Shown here in pieces: positions 7,715-16,268 of a DNA stretch of 64,000 nt. Position 1 is the first letter of the stretch; each line of letters opens with the position of its first letter. The stretch comes from Pseudomonas pudica (GTDB taxonomy: Bacteria; Pseudomonadota; Gammaproteobacteria; Pseudomonadales; Pseudomonadaceae), in contig NZ_JADLJS010000006.1 of NCBI RefSeq assembly GCF_015680405.1, positions 1-64,000 of the forward strand, in the 5' to 3' direction. Both the position numbers and the translations under genes were made by a program. A model generated the notes under the pieces. The model saw only the letters and a list, made by a program, of their open reading frames with translations. It was not told the origin of the DNA and made no database searches.

Positions 7715-8605
7715 ATGCAGCAGGAATTGGCCACGCGATACCCGTTGGTGCTGGTGCCGGGCATGCTCGGTTTTGTCCGGGTAGTGCTCTACCCCTACTG
7801 GTTCGGCATCGTGCCGGCCCTGCGCAAGGGCGGGGCGCAGGTGTTCCCGGTGCAGGTTTCGCCGCTGCATTCCAGCGAGGTGCGCGGCGAGCAGTTGCTG
7901 GCGATCATCGAAGACATCTGCCTGCGTACCGGAGCGGAAAAGGTCAACCTCATCGGCCACAGCCAGGGCGCCCTGAGCGCGCGCTATGCGGCTGCCAGGC
8001 GGCCCGGGCGGGTGGCTTCGGTCACTTCGGTGGCGGGGCCCAACCATGGCTCGGAGCTGGCCGACTACCTGGAGCGTACGGCACCGGGCGATTCCCCACA
8101 GGGGCGCATCCTGAAGGCTGTGCTGCATGGCTTGGCCGTGCTGCTGGTGTGGCTGGAAACCGGCTGGCGCCGCGACCCGCTGCCGGTGGATGTACACGCC
8201 TCGCACCAATCGTTGACCAGCGCCGGGGTGGCACTGTTCAACCAGGCTTATCCACAGGGGTTGCCAGATTCCTGGGGCGGGGAAGGGGCCTATGAGGTCG
8301 ATGGCGTGCGCTATTACTCCTGGTCCGGCACCTTGCAGCCCGGCCTGACCGACCAGCGGCGCAACCGTTTCGACGGCAGTAGCCACTTCTGCCGCCTGTT
8401 CGCGCGCAGCTTCGTCAAGGAAAAGGGCCATTGCGACGGCATGGTCGGGCGCTTCAGTTCGCACCTGGGGCAGGTGATTGGCGACGATTACCCGCTCGAC
8501 CACCTGGATATCGTCAATCAGTCGCTTGGTGCGGTGGGCGAGGGTGCCGAACCGGTGCGGCTGTTCACCGAACATGCCGCCCGGCTCAAGGCGGCAGGGC
8601 TCTAG
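7715..8605 (+). CDS. Triacylglycerol lipase-like alpha/beta hydrolase
   Basis: A 296-residue alpha/beta-hydrolase similar to bacterial family I lipases. The oxyanion-loop region LVLVPGMLGF is near the N-terminus and the nucleophile elbow is G-H-S-Q-G. A late Asp and His (KGHCDGMVGRFSSHLG and PLDHLDIVNQ) fit the catalytic Asp/His and Ca-binding region of Pseudomonas lipases. Unlike secreted LipA it has no signal peptide, so it is probably cytoplasmic or exported by another route, and no foldase gene is adjacent. Its stop codon shares the palindromic CTAG with the stop of the convergent transporter gene. Confidence 0.75.
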   Translation: MQQELATRYPLVLVPGMLGFVRVVLYPYWFGIVPALRKGGAQVFPVQVSPLHSSEVRGEQLLAIIEDICLRTGAEKVNLIGHSQGALSARYAAARRPGRVASVTSVAGPNHGSELADYLERTAPGDSPQGRILKAVLHGLAVLLVWLETGWRRDPLPVDVHASHQSLTSAGVALFNQAYPQGLPDSWGGEGAYEVDGVRYYSWSGTLQPGLTDQRRNRFDGSSHFCRLFARSFVKEKGHCDGMVGRFSSHLGQVIGDDYPLDHLDIVNQSLGAVGEGAEPVRLFTEHAARLKAAGL

Positions 8606-9474
8606 CGACGAATCGGTGTGGTCCAGCGCTCGGCCAGCACCACGCCCGCCAGGGTCAGCAGGCCGCCGACCAGGTGATAGCGGGCCAGCTGCTCGTCGAG
8701 CACCACGGCGGCGATCAGTGCCGTGACCAGCGGCAGCAGGTTGAAGAACAGCGTGGTGCGGCTGGGCCCCAGGCGGTGGACAGCTTGCATCCACACCAGG
8801 GGCGCGATCATCGAGGCCAGTACACAGGCGTACAGCACCAGGCCAATGTTGCGGCTGTTCAGGCCAGTCTTGTCCGACAGCAGGAACAGCGGCAACAGCA
8901 CGACGATGGCTACCAGCACCTGCAGGTACAGCAGCTGCATCGGCGGCAGGCGCAGCTGCCATTTCTTCAGCAGGAAGCTGTACAGCGCGTAGGCCAGCGT
9001 GGCCACCAGCATCAGCAAGTCGCCGCTGTTCAGGCCTTGTTGCAGAAGGTTGGCGGGGTGGCCGGCACTGACCACTTCAAGCACGCCGAAAAATGACACC
9101 AGCGCGCCCAGCAAGGCGCCGTAGCTCAGGCGCTGGCCCAGCCAGGCGATGGACAGTGCCAGTGACATCAGTGGCATCAGCGAAAGAATGATGCCCATGT
9201 TGGTGGCGCTGGTGATGCCGGCAGCGAAGTAGGCCAGGCTCTGGTACATCGCCATGCCCAGCACGCCCAGCACGAAAACCTTGCCCAGGTGCGGGCGAAT
9301 GGCCGCGCGATTGCGCCACACGGTGGGCAGCAGGAACGGCGTGAACAACAGCGCGGCCAGCAGCCAGCGGTAGAAGCCGATCTCGGCGGGGTGAATGGCC
9401 CCAGCGGACATCTTGGTGACCACGGTGTTGCCGGCCCATATCAGGATGGCGGTCAGGGGGAACAGGTAGTTCAT
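8602..9474 (-). CDS. EamA/DMT-family transporter
   Basis: A 290-residue inner-membrane protein with about ten hydrophobic segments in two repeated halves, the arrangement of EamA (drug/metabolite transporter) permeases such as YdcZ/RhaT-type exporters. The N-terminus (FPLTAILIWAGNTVVTK) and the second-half motif with Pro and Gly before the last helix are typical. The substrate cannot be deduced. It is divergent from an AraC-family regulator, a common arrangement for local control. It overlaps the convergent lipase gene by four bases. Confidence 0.8.
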   Translation of the reverse strand: MNYLFPLTAILIWAGNTVVTKMSAGAIHPAEIGFYRWLLAALLFTPFLLPTVWRNRAAIRPHLGKVFVLGVLGMAMYQSLAYFAAGITSATNMGIILSLMPLMSLALSIAWLGQRLSYGALLGALVSFFGVLEVVSAGHPANLLQQGLNSGDLLMLVATLAYALYSFLLKKWQLRLPPMQLLYLQVLVAIVVLLPLFLLSDKTGLNSRNIGLVLYACVLASMIAPLVWMQAVHRLGPSRTTLFFNLLPLVTALIAAVVLDEQLARYHLVGGLLTLAGVVLAERWTTPIRR

Positions 9475-9501
9475 GTAGCGGCTTACTCGTTTTGGACTGA
9501 T

Positions 9502-9623
9502 TGGGGCTGCTTTGCAGCCCATCGCGACACAAGGCCGCTCCTACAGGTATCGCACAGGCCCGGAAGGCAACGCGGGTTCCTGTAGGAGCGGCCTTGTGTC
9601 GCGATGGCCTGCGCAGCAGGCCC
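9502..9623. repeat. Near-perfect inverted REP pair in a divergent promoter region
   Basis: Two facing units (9502-9547 and 9579-9623) share 26 identical inverted bases spanning TCGCGACACAAGG and CCGCTCCTACAGG, each followed by a short GC side hairpin. The pair lies between the divergent EamA and AraC genes, where it could form one long stem-loop. Confidence 0.85.
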
Positions 9624-9700
9624 CGATGGCAGCCATTATCAACTGTCTGTCAACAAGCCTATACTCCTATCCAGACAACCCACCCCGCAAAGCAGACAGC

Positions 9701-10489
9701 ATGCCGCGCAAATACCTCGACATTCCTCAGTTCACCCGGCTCCCGGCCCCGGTGTACTTCCGCCACGACGAGTTCGGTGCCGACACCCATAGCGCCTTGC
9801 ATCGCCACGCCTGGGGCCAGCTCAATTACACCGCCCACGGCGTGATGCACCTGGAGGTCGCCGGCCAGCACTTCCTGTCCCCACCGCAATACGCCGTGTG
9901 GGTGCCACCCGACACCGAGCATGGCTGCTACAACCCGCAGGCCATCGTCTACCGTTCGGTCTACCTGGACCGCAGCCTGTGCGCCGCACTGCCGAAGCAA
10001 CCGTGCAGCCTGATGATCAGCGACATCCTCAAGGCCATCCTCGCCGACTTTGCCCGGCGCGACCTGCGGGTGGCCGAGGGCGAGCGCGACCAGCGCCTGG
10101 TGCAAGTGCTGCTCGACCAGTTGCTGCTGGCTCCCACCCAGGCCTGCTACCTGCCGTTTGCCCACAGCGAAGGCTTGCGACAGGTGCTCGATGGCCTTGG
10201 TGCCCAGCCAGGCGACAACCGTCCGCTGGCCGACTGGGCCGCCCGTGTGCATGTAAGCGAACGTACCCTGGCCCGCCAGTTCCTGCGTGAACTGGGCATC
10301 AGTTTTGGCGAATGGCGCCTGCGCCTGCGCTTTCTGCGCGCCATCGAAGCGCTGGAGGCCGGCCAGCCGATCCAGGCCATCGCCTTCGACCTGGGTTACA
10401 GCAGCGCCTCGGCGTTTATCGCCATGTTCCAGCGCCAGGCCCGGTGCACGCCCGAGCAATACCGCCGCCAGGCACGGGCAGGGCGTTGA
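9701..10489 (+). CDS. AraC-family transcriptional regulator
   Basis: A 262-residue regulator. The N-terminal cupin-like ligand domain (HRHAWGQLNYTAHGVMHL, VPPDTEHGC) is followed by a C-terminal pair of helix-turn-helix motifs (WAARVHVSERTLARQF and QAIAFDLGYSSASAFIAMF) ending in the usual P-x-x-Y-R-R. The compact cupin plus AraC architecture is common in regulators of adjacent exporters, so it probably controls the divergent EamA transporter; this is inferred from position. The ribosome-binding site is weak. Confidence 0.85.
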   Translation: MPRKYLDIPQFTRLPAPVYFRHDEFGADTHSALHRHAWGQLNYTAHGVMHLEVAGQHFLSPPQYAVWVPPDTEHGCYNPQAIVYRSVYLDRSLCAALPKQPCSLMISDILKAILADFARRDLRVAEGERDQRLVQVLLDQLLLAPTQACYLPFAHSEGLRQVLDGLGAQPGDNRPLADWAARVHVSERTLARQFLRELGISFGEWRLRLRFLRAIEALEAGQPIQAIAFDLGYSSASAFIAMFQRQARCTPEQYRRQARAGR

Positions 10490-10552
10490 GAATTCTTGGC
10501 TACACTCAGCTCGACCCCCGTGCATCGGGCACGGAGCCAAGGAGACTACTCC

Positions 10553-10840
10553 ATGAAAGTGCTGCAAATCCCCTTACTGGTATTGGCGGTGTTGTTCAGC
10601 GCCCAAGGCTTCGCTGCCAATACCGCGCAGCAGGAAAAGATGAAAACCTGCAACGCCGACGCCACCGCCAAGGCCCTCAAGGGCGATGAGCGCAAAGCTT
10701 TCATGAGCACCTGCCTGAAGAAGGATGTGCCGCAAACCCAGCAAGAGAAGATGAAAACCTGCAACGCCGACGCCACCACCAAGGCCCTGAAGGGTGACGA
10801 GCGCAAAGCGTTCATGAGCGACTGCCTGAAGAAGAAATGA
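10553..10840 (+). CDS. PsiF repeat-containing small secreted protein
   Basis: A 95-residue protein with a cleavable signal peptide (to about QGFA-AN) and two PsiF repeats. Each carries CNADAT.KALKGDERKAFM and ends S-x-C-L-K-K, giving two Cys per repeat and probable disulfides in the periplasm. E. coli PsiF is phosphate-starvation-inducible, but its function is unknown. The two repeats are nearly identical at DNA level, which points to recent duplication. AAGGAG sits 8 bases before the ATG. Confidence 0.85.
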   Translation: MKVLQIPLLVLAVLFSAQGFAANTAQQEKMKTCNADATAKALKGDERKAFMSTCLKKDVPQTQQEKMKTCNADATTKALKGDERKAFMSDCLKKK

Positions 10841-10869
10841 CCTGCGCCTATGCCTGCAGACGTAAGGCT

Positions 10870-10900
10870 GGCAGACTGCGGGTCTTTCCCGTTGTCTGCC
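10870..10900. terminator. Possible stem-loop terminator after psiF
   Basis: GGCAGAC and GTCTGCC pair around an inner CGGG/CCCG, making a stable stem 30 bases after the stop. No T-run follows on either strand, so it may instead be a processing or mRNA-protection hairpin in the short gap before the next gene. Confidence 0.4.
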
Positions 10901-10911
10901 GTTGAGGCTGT

Positions 10912-11919
10912 ATGACCTTCACCCCCCGCCAGGTCACCCTGGCCAGCTGGATCATCGTGTTTGCCGGCCTGTTGCTGGCGTTGCCCCTGAAATTGCTGCC
11001 GAGCCTGCTGGCCGGCCTGCTGGTGTTCGAGCTGGTCAACATGCTCACGCCGCGGCTGCAGCCATTGATTGCCGGGCAGCGCGCCCGTTGGCTGGCTGTA
11101 GCGCTGCTCGGCACGCTGGTGGTCAGCACCCTGACCCTGCTGTTTGCCGGTGCTTTCAGCTTTTTGTTGCACGAGGCGGAAAACCCCGGGGCCTCGCTGG
11201 ACAAGTTCATGGCCCTTGTGGAGCGCGCCCGTAGCCAGCTGCCGCCGTTCATCGAAGGCTACCTGCCGGCCAGTGCGGCGGAGTTCAAGGTGGCCATCGG
11301 TGACTGGATCAAGAGCCACTTGAGCGACCTGCAGCTGGTGGGCAAGGGCATGGCGCACATGTTCGTCACCCTGTTGATCGGCATGATCCTCGGCGCCATC
11401 GTCGCCTTGCAGCGCATCCCCGACATCTCCCGGCGCAAGCCGCTGGCGGCGGCGCTGTTCGAGCGCCTGAGCCTGCTGGTGCAGGCGTTTCGCAACATCG
11501 TCTTCGCGCAGATCAAGATTTCGCTGCTCAACACCACCTTCACCGGCATCTTCCTGGCCGTGGTACTGCCGATGTTCGACGTGCACTTGCCACTGACCAA
11601 GACGCTGATCGTGCTGACCTTCCTGCTGGGCCTGCTGCCGGTGATCGGCAACCTGATGTCGAACACCCTGATCACCATCGTCGGCCTGTCGCTGTCGGTC
11701 TGGGTGGCGGCGGCGGCGCTGGGTTACCTGATCGTCATCCACAAGGTCGAATACTTCCTCAACGCGCGGATCGTGGGCGGGCAGATCAGTGCCAAGTCGT
11801 GGGAACTGCTGCTGGCGATGCTGGTGTTCGAAGCGGCGTTCGGGCTGCCGGGAGTGGTGGCGGGGCCGATCTACTATGCCTACCTGAAGAGTGAGCTGAA
11901 GCGGGCCGAACTGGTCTGA
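10912..11919 (+). CDS. AI-2E-family (YdiK/PerM-type) transporter
   Basis: A 335-residue membrane protein of the AI-2E (TqsA/PerM/YdiK) family. Two hydrophobic helices begin the protein, two more follow, a soluble segment of about 90 residues comes next, and then three or four helices including the family block LGLLPVIGNLMSN and the C-terminal VAGPIYYAYLK. Members export quorum signals, act as Na+/H+ or Li+ antiporters, or are uncharacterised; the substrate here is unknown. It follows the psiF-like gene by 71 bases. Confidence 0.8.
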   Translation: MTFTPRQVTLASWIIVFAGLLLALPLKLLPSLLAGLLVFELVNMLTPRLQPLIAGQRARWLAVALLGTLVVSTLTLLFAGAFSFLLHEAENPGASLDKFMALVERARSQLPPFIEGYLPASAAEFKVAIGDWIKSHLSDLQLVGKGMAHMFVTLLIGMILGAIVALQRIPDISRRKPLAAALFERLSLLVQAFRNIVFAQIKISLLNTTFTGIFLAVVLPMFDVHLPLTKTLIVLTFLLGLLPVIGNLMSNTLITIVGLSLSVWVAAAALGYLIVIHKVEYFLNARIVGGQISAKSWELLLAMLVFEAAFGLPGVVAGPIYYAYLKSELKRAELV

Positions 11920-11933
11920 TTCTTTATTGACCA

Positions 11934-12041
11934 GTACCGGCCTCTTCGCGGGTAAACCCGCTCTCACAGGTACGCCACTTCTCTCAAGGCTTGCGGGGAC
12001 CCTGTGGGAGCGGGTTTACCCGCGAAGAGGCCGGCACAGGT
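11934..12041. repeat. Inverted REP pair
   Basis: Two facing GGCCTCTTCGCGGGTAAACC-type units (11934-11970 and 12001-12041) between convergent genes. This is the canonical putida REP sequence. Confidence 0.9.
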
Positions 12042-12053
12042 GAAAGGGATGGC

Positions 12054-13325
12054 TCAGGCTACGCCGTAGCGCTTGCGCGCCTCGATGGCCAGCCCGCTAC
12101 CAATGCTGCCAAAGATGTTGCCTTCCACATGCCGCGCATTCGGCAGCATCGCCGACACGCTGTTGCGCAGCGCCGGAATCCCGCTGGAACCACCGGTGAA
12201 GAACACCGTATCGACCTGGGTCTGGCTGACGCCAGCCTTGGCCAGCAGTTCGCTGACGCTACCACGCACTCGCTCCAGCAACCCTTCGATAGCCCCTTCG
12301 AACAGCGCCCGTGACAGGTCCACGCCCAGCTCGCGCTCGATGCGGCCGAGGTCGACGTGGCGGCTCTGCTGCTCGGTCAGCTCTATCTTGCTGGCCTCAA
12401 CTTCCATCGCCAACCAGTGCCCGGCACGCTCTTCGATCAGCTTGAACAGGCGGTCGATGCCCAGCGTGTCCTCGATGTCATAGCGCATGCTGCCCAGCGC
12501 CAGCTGCGACTTCTGCGAGTACAGGGCGTTGATGGTGTGCCAGGTGGCGAGGTTGAGGTGATAGCTGGTCGGCATCAGCGCACCGCTCTTCATGCGGCTG
12601 CCATAGCCGAACAACGGCATCACGCCCTGCAGGCTCAGCTGCTTGTCGAAGTCGGTACCGCCAATGTGCACACCGCCGGTGGCGAGGATGTCGCTCTGGC
12701 GCTCGGCGACCAAGTGGCGCTCGGGGGACAGGCGGATCAGGGTGAAGTCCGAGGTACCACCGCCAATGTCGACGATCAGCACCAGCTCTTCGCGGCTGAT
12801 GCTCGACTCGTAGTCGAAGGCCGCGGCAATCGGCTCGTACTGGAACGACACATCCTTGAAGCCGATCTTGCGCGCCACTTCGGCCAGAGTGTCCTCGGCC
12901 TCCTGGTCGGCGGCCGGGTCTTCGTCGACGAAGAACACCGGGCGGCCCAGCACCACCTGCTCGAACTCACGCCCGGCAGCGGCCTCGGCGCGTTTTTTAA
13001 GCTCGCCGATGAACATGCCCAGCAGGTCCTTGAACGGCAGGGCGCTGCCCAGCACGCTGGTGTCATGCTTGATCAGCTTGGAGCCCAGCAGGCTTTTCAG
13101 CGAACGCATCAGGCGGCCTTCGTAGCCTTCCAGGTACTCCTGCAATGCCAGGCGACCATATACCGGGCGACGCTCCTCGATGTTGAAGAACACCACCGAG
13201 GGCAAGGTGATCTTGCCGTCTTCCAGGGCAATCAGCGACTCGGCGCCGGGGCGGTGCCAGCCGACCGTGGAGTTGGAGGTGCCAAAGTCGATGCCCAGGG
13301 CGCGGGCCGGGGATACGTCAGACAT
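12054..13325 (-). CDS. yegD: Hsp70-like protein YegD
   Basis: A 423-residue DnaK-like ATPase of the YegD type. The phosphate-1 motif GIDFGTSNSTVGW, the phosphate-2 motif VDIGGGTSDFTL and the adenosine motif VFFTGGSSGIPALR are intact. There is no separate substrate-binding domain, so this is essentially an actin-fold ATPase and not a full chaperone. The function of YegD is not established. It is divergent from cbpA across 164 bases, so two chaperone-related genes share one control region. Confidence 0.85.
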   Translation of the reverse strand: MSDVSPARALGIDFGTSNSTVGWHRPGAESLIALEDGKITLPSVVFFNIEERRPVYGRLALQEYLEGYEGRLMRSLKSLLGSKLIKHDTSVLGSALPFKDLLGMFIGELKKRAEAAAGREFEQVVLGRPVFFVDEDPAADQEAEDTLAEVARKIGFKDVSFQYEPIAAAFDYESSISREELVLIVDIGGGTSDFTLIRLSPERHLVAERQSDILATGGVHIGGTDFDKQLSLQGVMPLFGYGSRMKSGALMPTSYHLNLATWHTINALYSQKSQLALGSMRYDIEDTLGIDRLFKLIEERAGHWLAMEVEASKIELTEQQSRHVDLGRIERELGVDLSRALFEGAIEGLLERVRGSVSELLAKAGVSQTQVDTVFFTGGSSGIPALRNSVSAMLPNARHVEGNIFGSIGSGLAIEARKRYGVA

Positions 13326-13423
13326 GGGAAATGAGCTTCCGGAGGCAAAACGGCCGCGCAGTGTATGCCAGTTGGCTACAGAATCAAGACCGGTCGTCTG
13401 CCATGGAGCAAACCCAAGGCGGT

Positions 13424-13452
13424 CTTGAAAGGCTATGCTTGACCCCTATCTT
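13424..13452 (+). promoter_or_regulatory. Promoter of cbpA, RpoH-like and overlapping sigma-70-like
   Basis: CTTGAAA at 13424-13430 matches the sigma-32 -35 element exactly. After 13 bases CCCTATCT (13444-13451) matches the sigma-32 -10 element CCCCATNT at all but one fixed position. TTGAAA (13425) with a 16-base spacer to TATCTT (13447) also makes a fair sigma-70 promoter. The cbpA start is at 13490. Confidence 0.6.
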
Positions 13453-13489
13453 CTTTTGCAACACGCACATTCACATTGGTGATCCATAG

Positions 13490-14443
13490 ATGGACTTCAA
13501 AGACTATTACAAGATACTCGGCGTAGAGCCCACGGCGGACGACAAGGCGATCAAGGCCGCGTACCGCAAGCTGGCGCGCAAGTATCACCCCGATGTCAGC
13601 AAGGAGCGCGACGCCGAGGAAAAATTCAAGGAGGCCAACGAGGCCTACGAAGTGCTGGGCGACGCGCAGAAACGTGCCGAATTCGACGAAATCCGCAAGT
13701 ACGGCGGCCAGCATGGCCGACCGTTCCAGGCACCACCGGGCTGGGAAAGCCGCGGTGGTGGCGGTGGTTTCGAAGGCGGTGATTTTTCCGACTTTTTCAG
13801 CTCGATCTTTGGTGGCCGAGGTGGCAACCCGTTCGGTGGTGCCCGGCAGCAGCAACGCAGCGCCGGTAGGCGGGGGCAGGACGTGGAGCTAGAACTGGCG
13901 GTATTCCTTGAAGAGACCCTGAGCAAGGAGTCCAAGCAGATCAGCTTCCAGGTGCCGCAGACCAACGCCATGGGCCAGCGCACCGGCTTCACTACCAAAA
14001 CCCTGAACGTGAAGATCCCGGCCGGGGTGACCGATGGCGAGCGCATCCGCCTCAAGGGCCAGGGCGCGCCGGGCAGTGGTGGCGGGGCCAATGGCGACCT
14101 GTTCCTGACCATTCGCATGGCACCGCACCCGCTGTTCGATGTCGAAGGTCATGACCTGATCATCACTGTGCCGCTGGCACCGTGGGAGGCAGCACTGGGC
14201 ACCAAGGTGGCCGTGCCGACCCTGGACGGCAAGATCAACCTCACCATCCGCCCCGACAGCCAGAGCGGCCAGCGCCTGCGCGTACCGGGCAAGGGCCTGG
14301 CCAACAAGAGTGGCGAGCGCGGCAACCTTTACGCGCAACTGAAGGTGGTCATGCCGCCAGCATCCGATGAGGCTGCCCGCGAATTGTGGGCCAAGCTTTC
14401 CGAGAAGGCTGCGTTCAACCCGAGGACACAATGGAGTAAGTGA
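13490..14443 (+). CDS. cbpA: DnaJ-class co-chaperone and DNA-binding protein CbpA
   Basis: A 317-residue class II J-protein. The J-domain (about 5-70) has the HPD motif at residues 33-35 in [10 protein letters not shown] Gly/Phe-rich linker follows (to about residue 125), then two beta C-terminal domains ([19 protein letters not shown] and the later [13 protein letters not shown]). There is no zinc-finger region, which separates CbpA from DnaJ. It stimulates DnaK ATPase and binds curved DNA in E. coli. The next gene, cbpM, encodes its inhibitor and starts 2 bases after the stop, so the two form an operon. Confidence 0.92.
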   Translation: MDFKDYYKILGVEPTADDKAIKAAYRKLARKYHPDVSKERDAEEKFKEANEAYEVLGDAQKRAEFDEIRKYGGQHGRPFQAPPGWESRGGGGGFEGGDFSDFFSSIFGGRGGNPFGGARQQQRSAGRRGQDVELELAVFLEETLSKESKQISFQVPQTNAMGQRTGFTTKTLNVKIPAGVTDGERIRLKGQGAPGSGGGANGDLFLTIRMAPHPLFDVEGHDLIITVPLAPWEAALGTKVAVPTLDGKINLTIRPDSQSGQRLRVPGKGLANKSGERGNLYAQLKVVMPPASDEAARELWAKLSEKAAFNPRTQWSK

Positions 14444-14445
14444 TC

Positions 14446-14751
14446 ATGAGCAGCACCCTGATCGTTCAACTGGACATGCGTACCTTGTGTCAGGAGGCCG
14501 ATATCACGGCTGACTGCGTGATCGAAATCGTCGAGCACGGCATTGTCGAACCTTCCGGCCGAACGCCGGAGGACTGGTTGTTCGACGATCAGGCGCCGTT
14601 GTTGGCCAAACGTGCGGCGAAGCTGCATCAGGAGCTGGAACTGGAGTGGGAAGGGGTGGCGCTGGCGCTGGAGCTGCTGCAGGAAGTGCAGCAGTTGCGC
14701 AGCGAGAACAACATGCTGAGGCAGCGGTTGGGCAGGTTTACCCAGATTTGA
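14446..14751 (+). CDS. cbpM: CbpA modulator CbpM
   Basis: A 101-residue MerR-like protein matching CbpM, which binds the J-domain of CbpA and blocks its co-chaperone and DNA-binding activity. The N-terminal half (LDMRTLCQEADITADCVIEIV) is the helix-turn-helix-like fold and the C-terminal half is a long coiled helix (ELLQEVQQLRSENNMLRQRL). The ATG at 14446 is preferred to the GTG at 14440 because GGAG at 14433-14436 is correctly spaced. It is translationally close-coupled to cbpA. Confidence 0.9.
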   Translation: MSSTLIVQLDMRTLCQEADITADCVIEIVEHGIVEPSGRTPEDWLFDDQAPLLAKRAAKLHQELELEWEGVALALELLQEVQQLRSENNMLRQRLGRFTQI

Positions 14752-14762
14752 GGTTTGCAGGC

Positions 14763-14866
14763 CCGGCCTCTTCGCGGGTGAACCCGCTCCCACAGGTACG
14801 GCGCAGGTCTCAAGGCCTGTGGGGTTTCTGTGGGAGCTGGCTTGCCGGCGATAAGGCCAGTACAGG
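14763..14866. repeat. Mixed REP pair
   Basis: One GGCCTCTTCGCGGGTGAACC-type unit (14763-14796) faces a CTGGCTTGCCGGCGATAAGG-type unit (14829-14866). They lie between the convergent cbpM and GNAT genes. Confidence 0.8.
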
Positions 14867-14877
14867 CAACATCAGTT

Positions 14878-15393
14878 TCAAGCCGGTTCTGCCCCGGGGT
14901 TCAGCACCAGCTGCATGAAGGTCAAATCCAGCCACCGGCCAAACTTCACCCCCACCTGCGGCATCTGCCCGGTCACCACGAAGCCCAGGCGCTCGTGCAG
15001 GCGCACCGACGCTGCATTGCCGCTCTCGATAGCCGCCACCATCACATGCTTGCCACACGCCCGTGCACGCTCGACCAGCGCCGCCATCAGCACCGGCCCC
15101 AGCCCCTTGCCACGCTGATCGCCACGGACATAAACCGAATGTTCCACGGTGTTGCGAAAGCCCTCGAATGGCCGCCAGTCGCCAAACGACGCATAGCCCA
15201 GCACCCCGCTCTCATCCACCGCTACCAGGATCGGGTAGCCCTGCTGCGCCCGTGCATCGAACCAGGCCTGGCGGTTGGCCAGGTCCACCGGGGTTTCATT
15301 CCAGATCGCCGTGGTGTTGCGCACCGCGTCGTTGTAGATGTCGAGGATGCCCGGCACGTCGGAAGGCAGGGCGTCGCGGATTTCATGACTCAT
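14878..15393 (-). CDS. GNAT acetyltransferase, phosphinothricin/methionine sulfoximine type
   Basis: A 171-residue GNAT-fold N-acetyltransferase. The family block IYNDAVRNTTAIWNETPVD, the FGDWRPFEGFRNTVEHSVYV strand, the acetyl-CoA loop RGDQRGKGLG and the VAAIESGNAASVRLHERLGF segment match the Pat/MddA group. That group acetylates L-methionine sulfone and sulfoximine and sometimes phosphinothricin. It lies 31 bases upstream of the urtE stop region but is the last gene on its strand, so it may be co-transcribed with urt. Confidence 0.82.
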   Translation of the reverse strand: MSHEIRDALPSDVPGILDIYNDAVRNTTAIWNETPVDLANRQAWFDARAQQGYPILVAVDESGVLGYASFGDWRPFEGFRNTVEHSVYVRGDQRGKGLGPVLMAALVERARACGKHVMVAAIESGNAASVRLHERLGFVVTGQMPQVGVKFGRWLDLTFMQLVLNPGAEPA

Positions 15394-15424
15394 GACAGCG
15401 TCTCGCAGGGTAGTTGCTTGCAGA

Positions 15425-16123
15425 TTAAATGGTTACCAGCCCGCGCACACCTTCGGCCTGCATGTTTTCGCCGCGACCCCGCTGGATGATCTCGCCACGC
15501 GCCATCACCAGGTACTGGTCGGCCAGTTCCTCGGCGAAGTCGTAGAACTGTTCCACCAGCAGGATGGCCATGTCGCCGCGCTCGGCCAGGCGGCGGATGA
15601 CTGCGCCAATCTCCTTGATCACCGAAGGCTGGATACCCTCGGTGGGCTCATCGAGGATCAGCAGGCGCGGGCGGCTGGCCAGTGCGCGGCCGATGGCCAG
15701 CTGTTGCTGCTGGCCGCCGGACAGGTCACCGCCTCGGCGTTGTTTCATCTGCTCCAGCACCGGGAACAGTTCGTAGATGAAGGGCGGTACCTCGCGAGCT
15801 TCACGGGCGGGGAAGCGCGAAAGGCCCATCAGCAGGTTTTCCTCGACGGTGAGGCGCGGGAAGATCTCGCGGCCTTGGGGCACGTAGGCGATGCCGGCGT
15901 GGACCCGTTGCTGGGGTTTGAGGCTGGTGATCGGCTTGCCTTCCCATTCGATGCTGCCGTCGCGGGCCGGGACCAGGCCCATCAGGCAGCGCAGCAGGGT
16001 GGTCTTGCCCACGCCGTTGCGGCCCAGCAGGCAGGTGACTTCGCCGACCTTGGCTTCGAAGGACAGGCCCCGGAGGATGTGGCTGCCGCCGTAGTACTGG
16101 TGCAGGGTGTCGATTTTCAGCAT
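15425..16123 (-). CDS. urtE: Urea ABC transporter ATP-binding protein UrtE
   Basis: A 232-residue ABC ATPase of the branched-chain/urea (LivF-like) type. Walker A is GRNGVGKTT, the signature is LSGGQQQQLAIGRAL and Walker B is LLILDEPTEGIQP, the last typical of UrtE. It works with UrtD to energise urea import. It is the last gene of urtABCDE. The start ATG at 16123 directly precedes LKIDTLHQYYGGS; a longer in-frame stretch upstream is REP sequence. Confidence 0.92.
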   Translation of the reverse strand: MLKIDTLHQYYGGSHILRGLSFEAKVGEVTCLLGRNGVGKTTLLRCLMGLVPARDGSIEWEGKPITSLKPQQRVHAGIAYVPQGREIFPRLTVEENLLMGLSRFPAREAREVPPFIYELFPVLEQMKQRRGGDLSGGQQQQLAIGRALASRPRLLILDEPTEGIQPSVIKEIGAVIRRLAERGDMAILLVEQFYDFAEELADQYLVMARGEIIQRGRGENMQAEGVRGLVTI

Positions 16124-16150
16124 GTGTGGTTCCTGGGAAATCTGCTTTGC

Positions 16151-16260
16151 CTGTGCCGGCCCTTTCGCGGGTAAACCCGCTCCCACAAGGACCGCGCAGC
16201 TCTTCAGGCCTGTGCCGTACCTGTGGGAGCGGGTTTACCCGCGAAGAGGCCGGCACAGGT
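16151..16260. repeat. Inverted REP pair inside the urt operon
   Basis: Facing units (16151-16190 and 16219-16260) lie between urtD and urtE, the only large gap downstream of urtB. A strong hairpin here could lower or stabilise urtE relative to urtD. Confidence 0.85.
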
Positions 16261-16268
16261 ATCCATGT

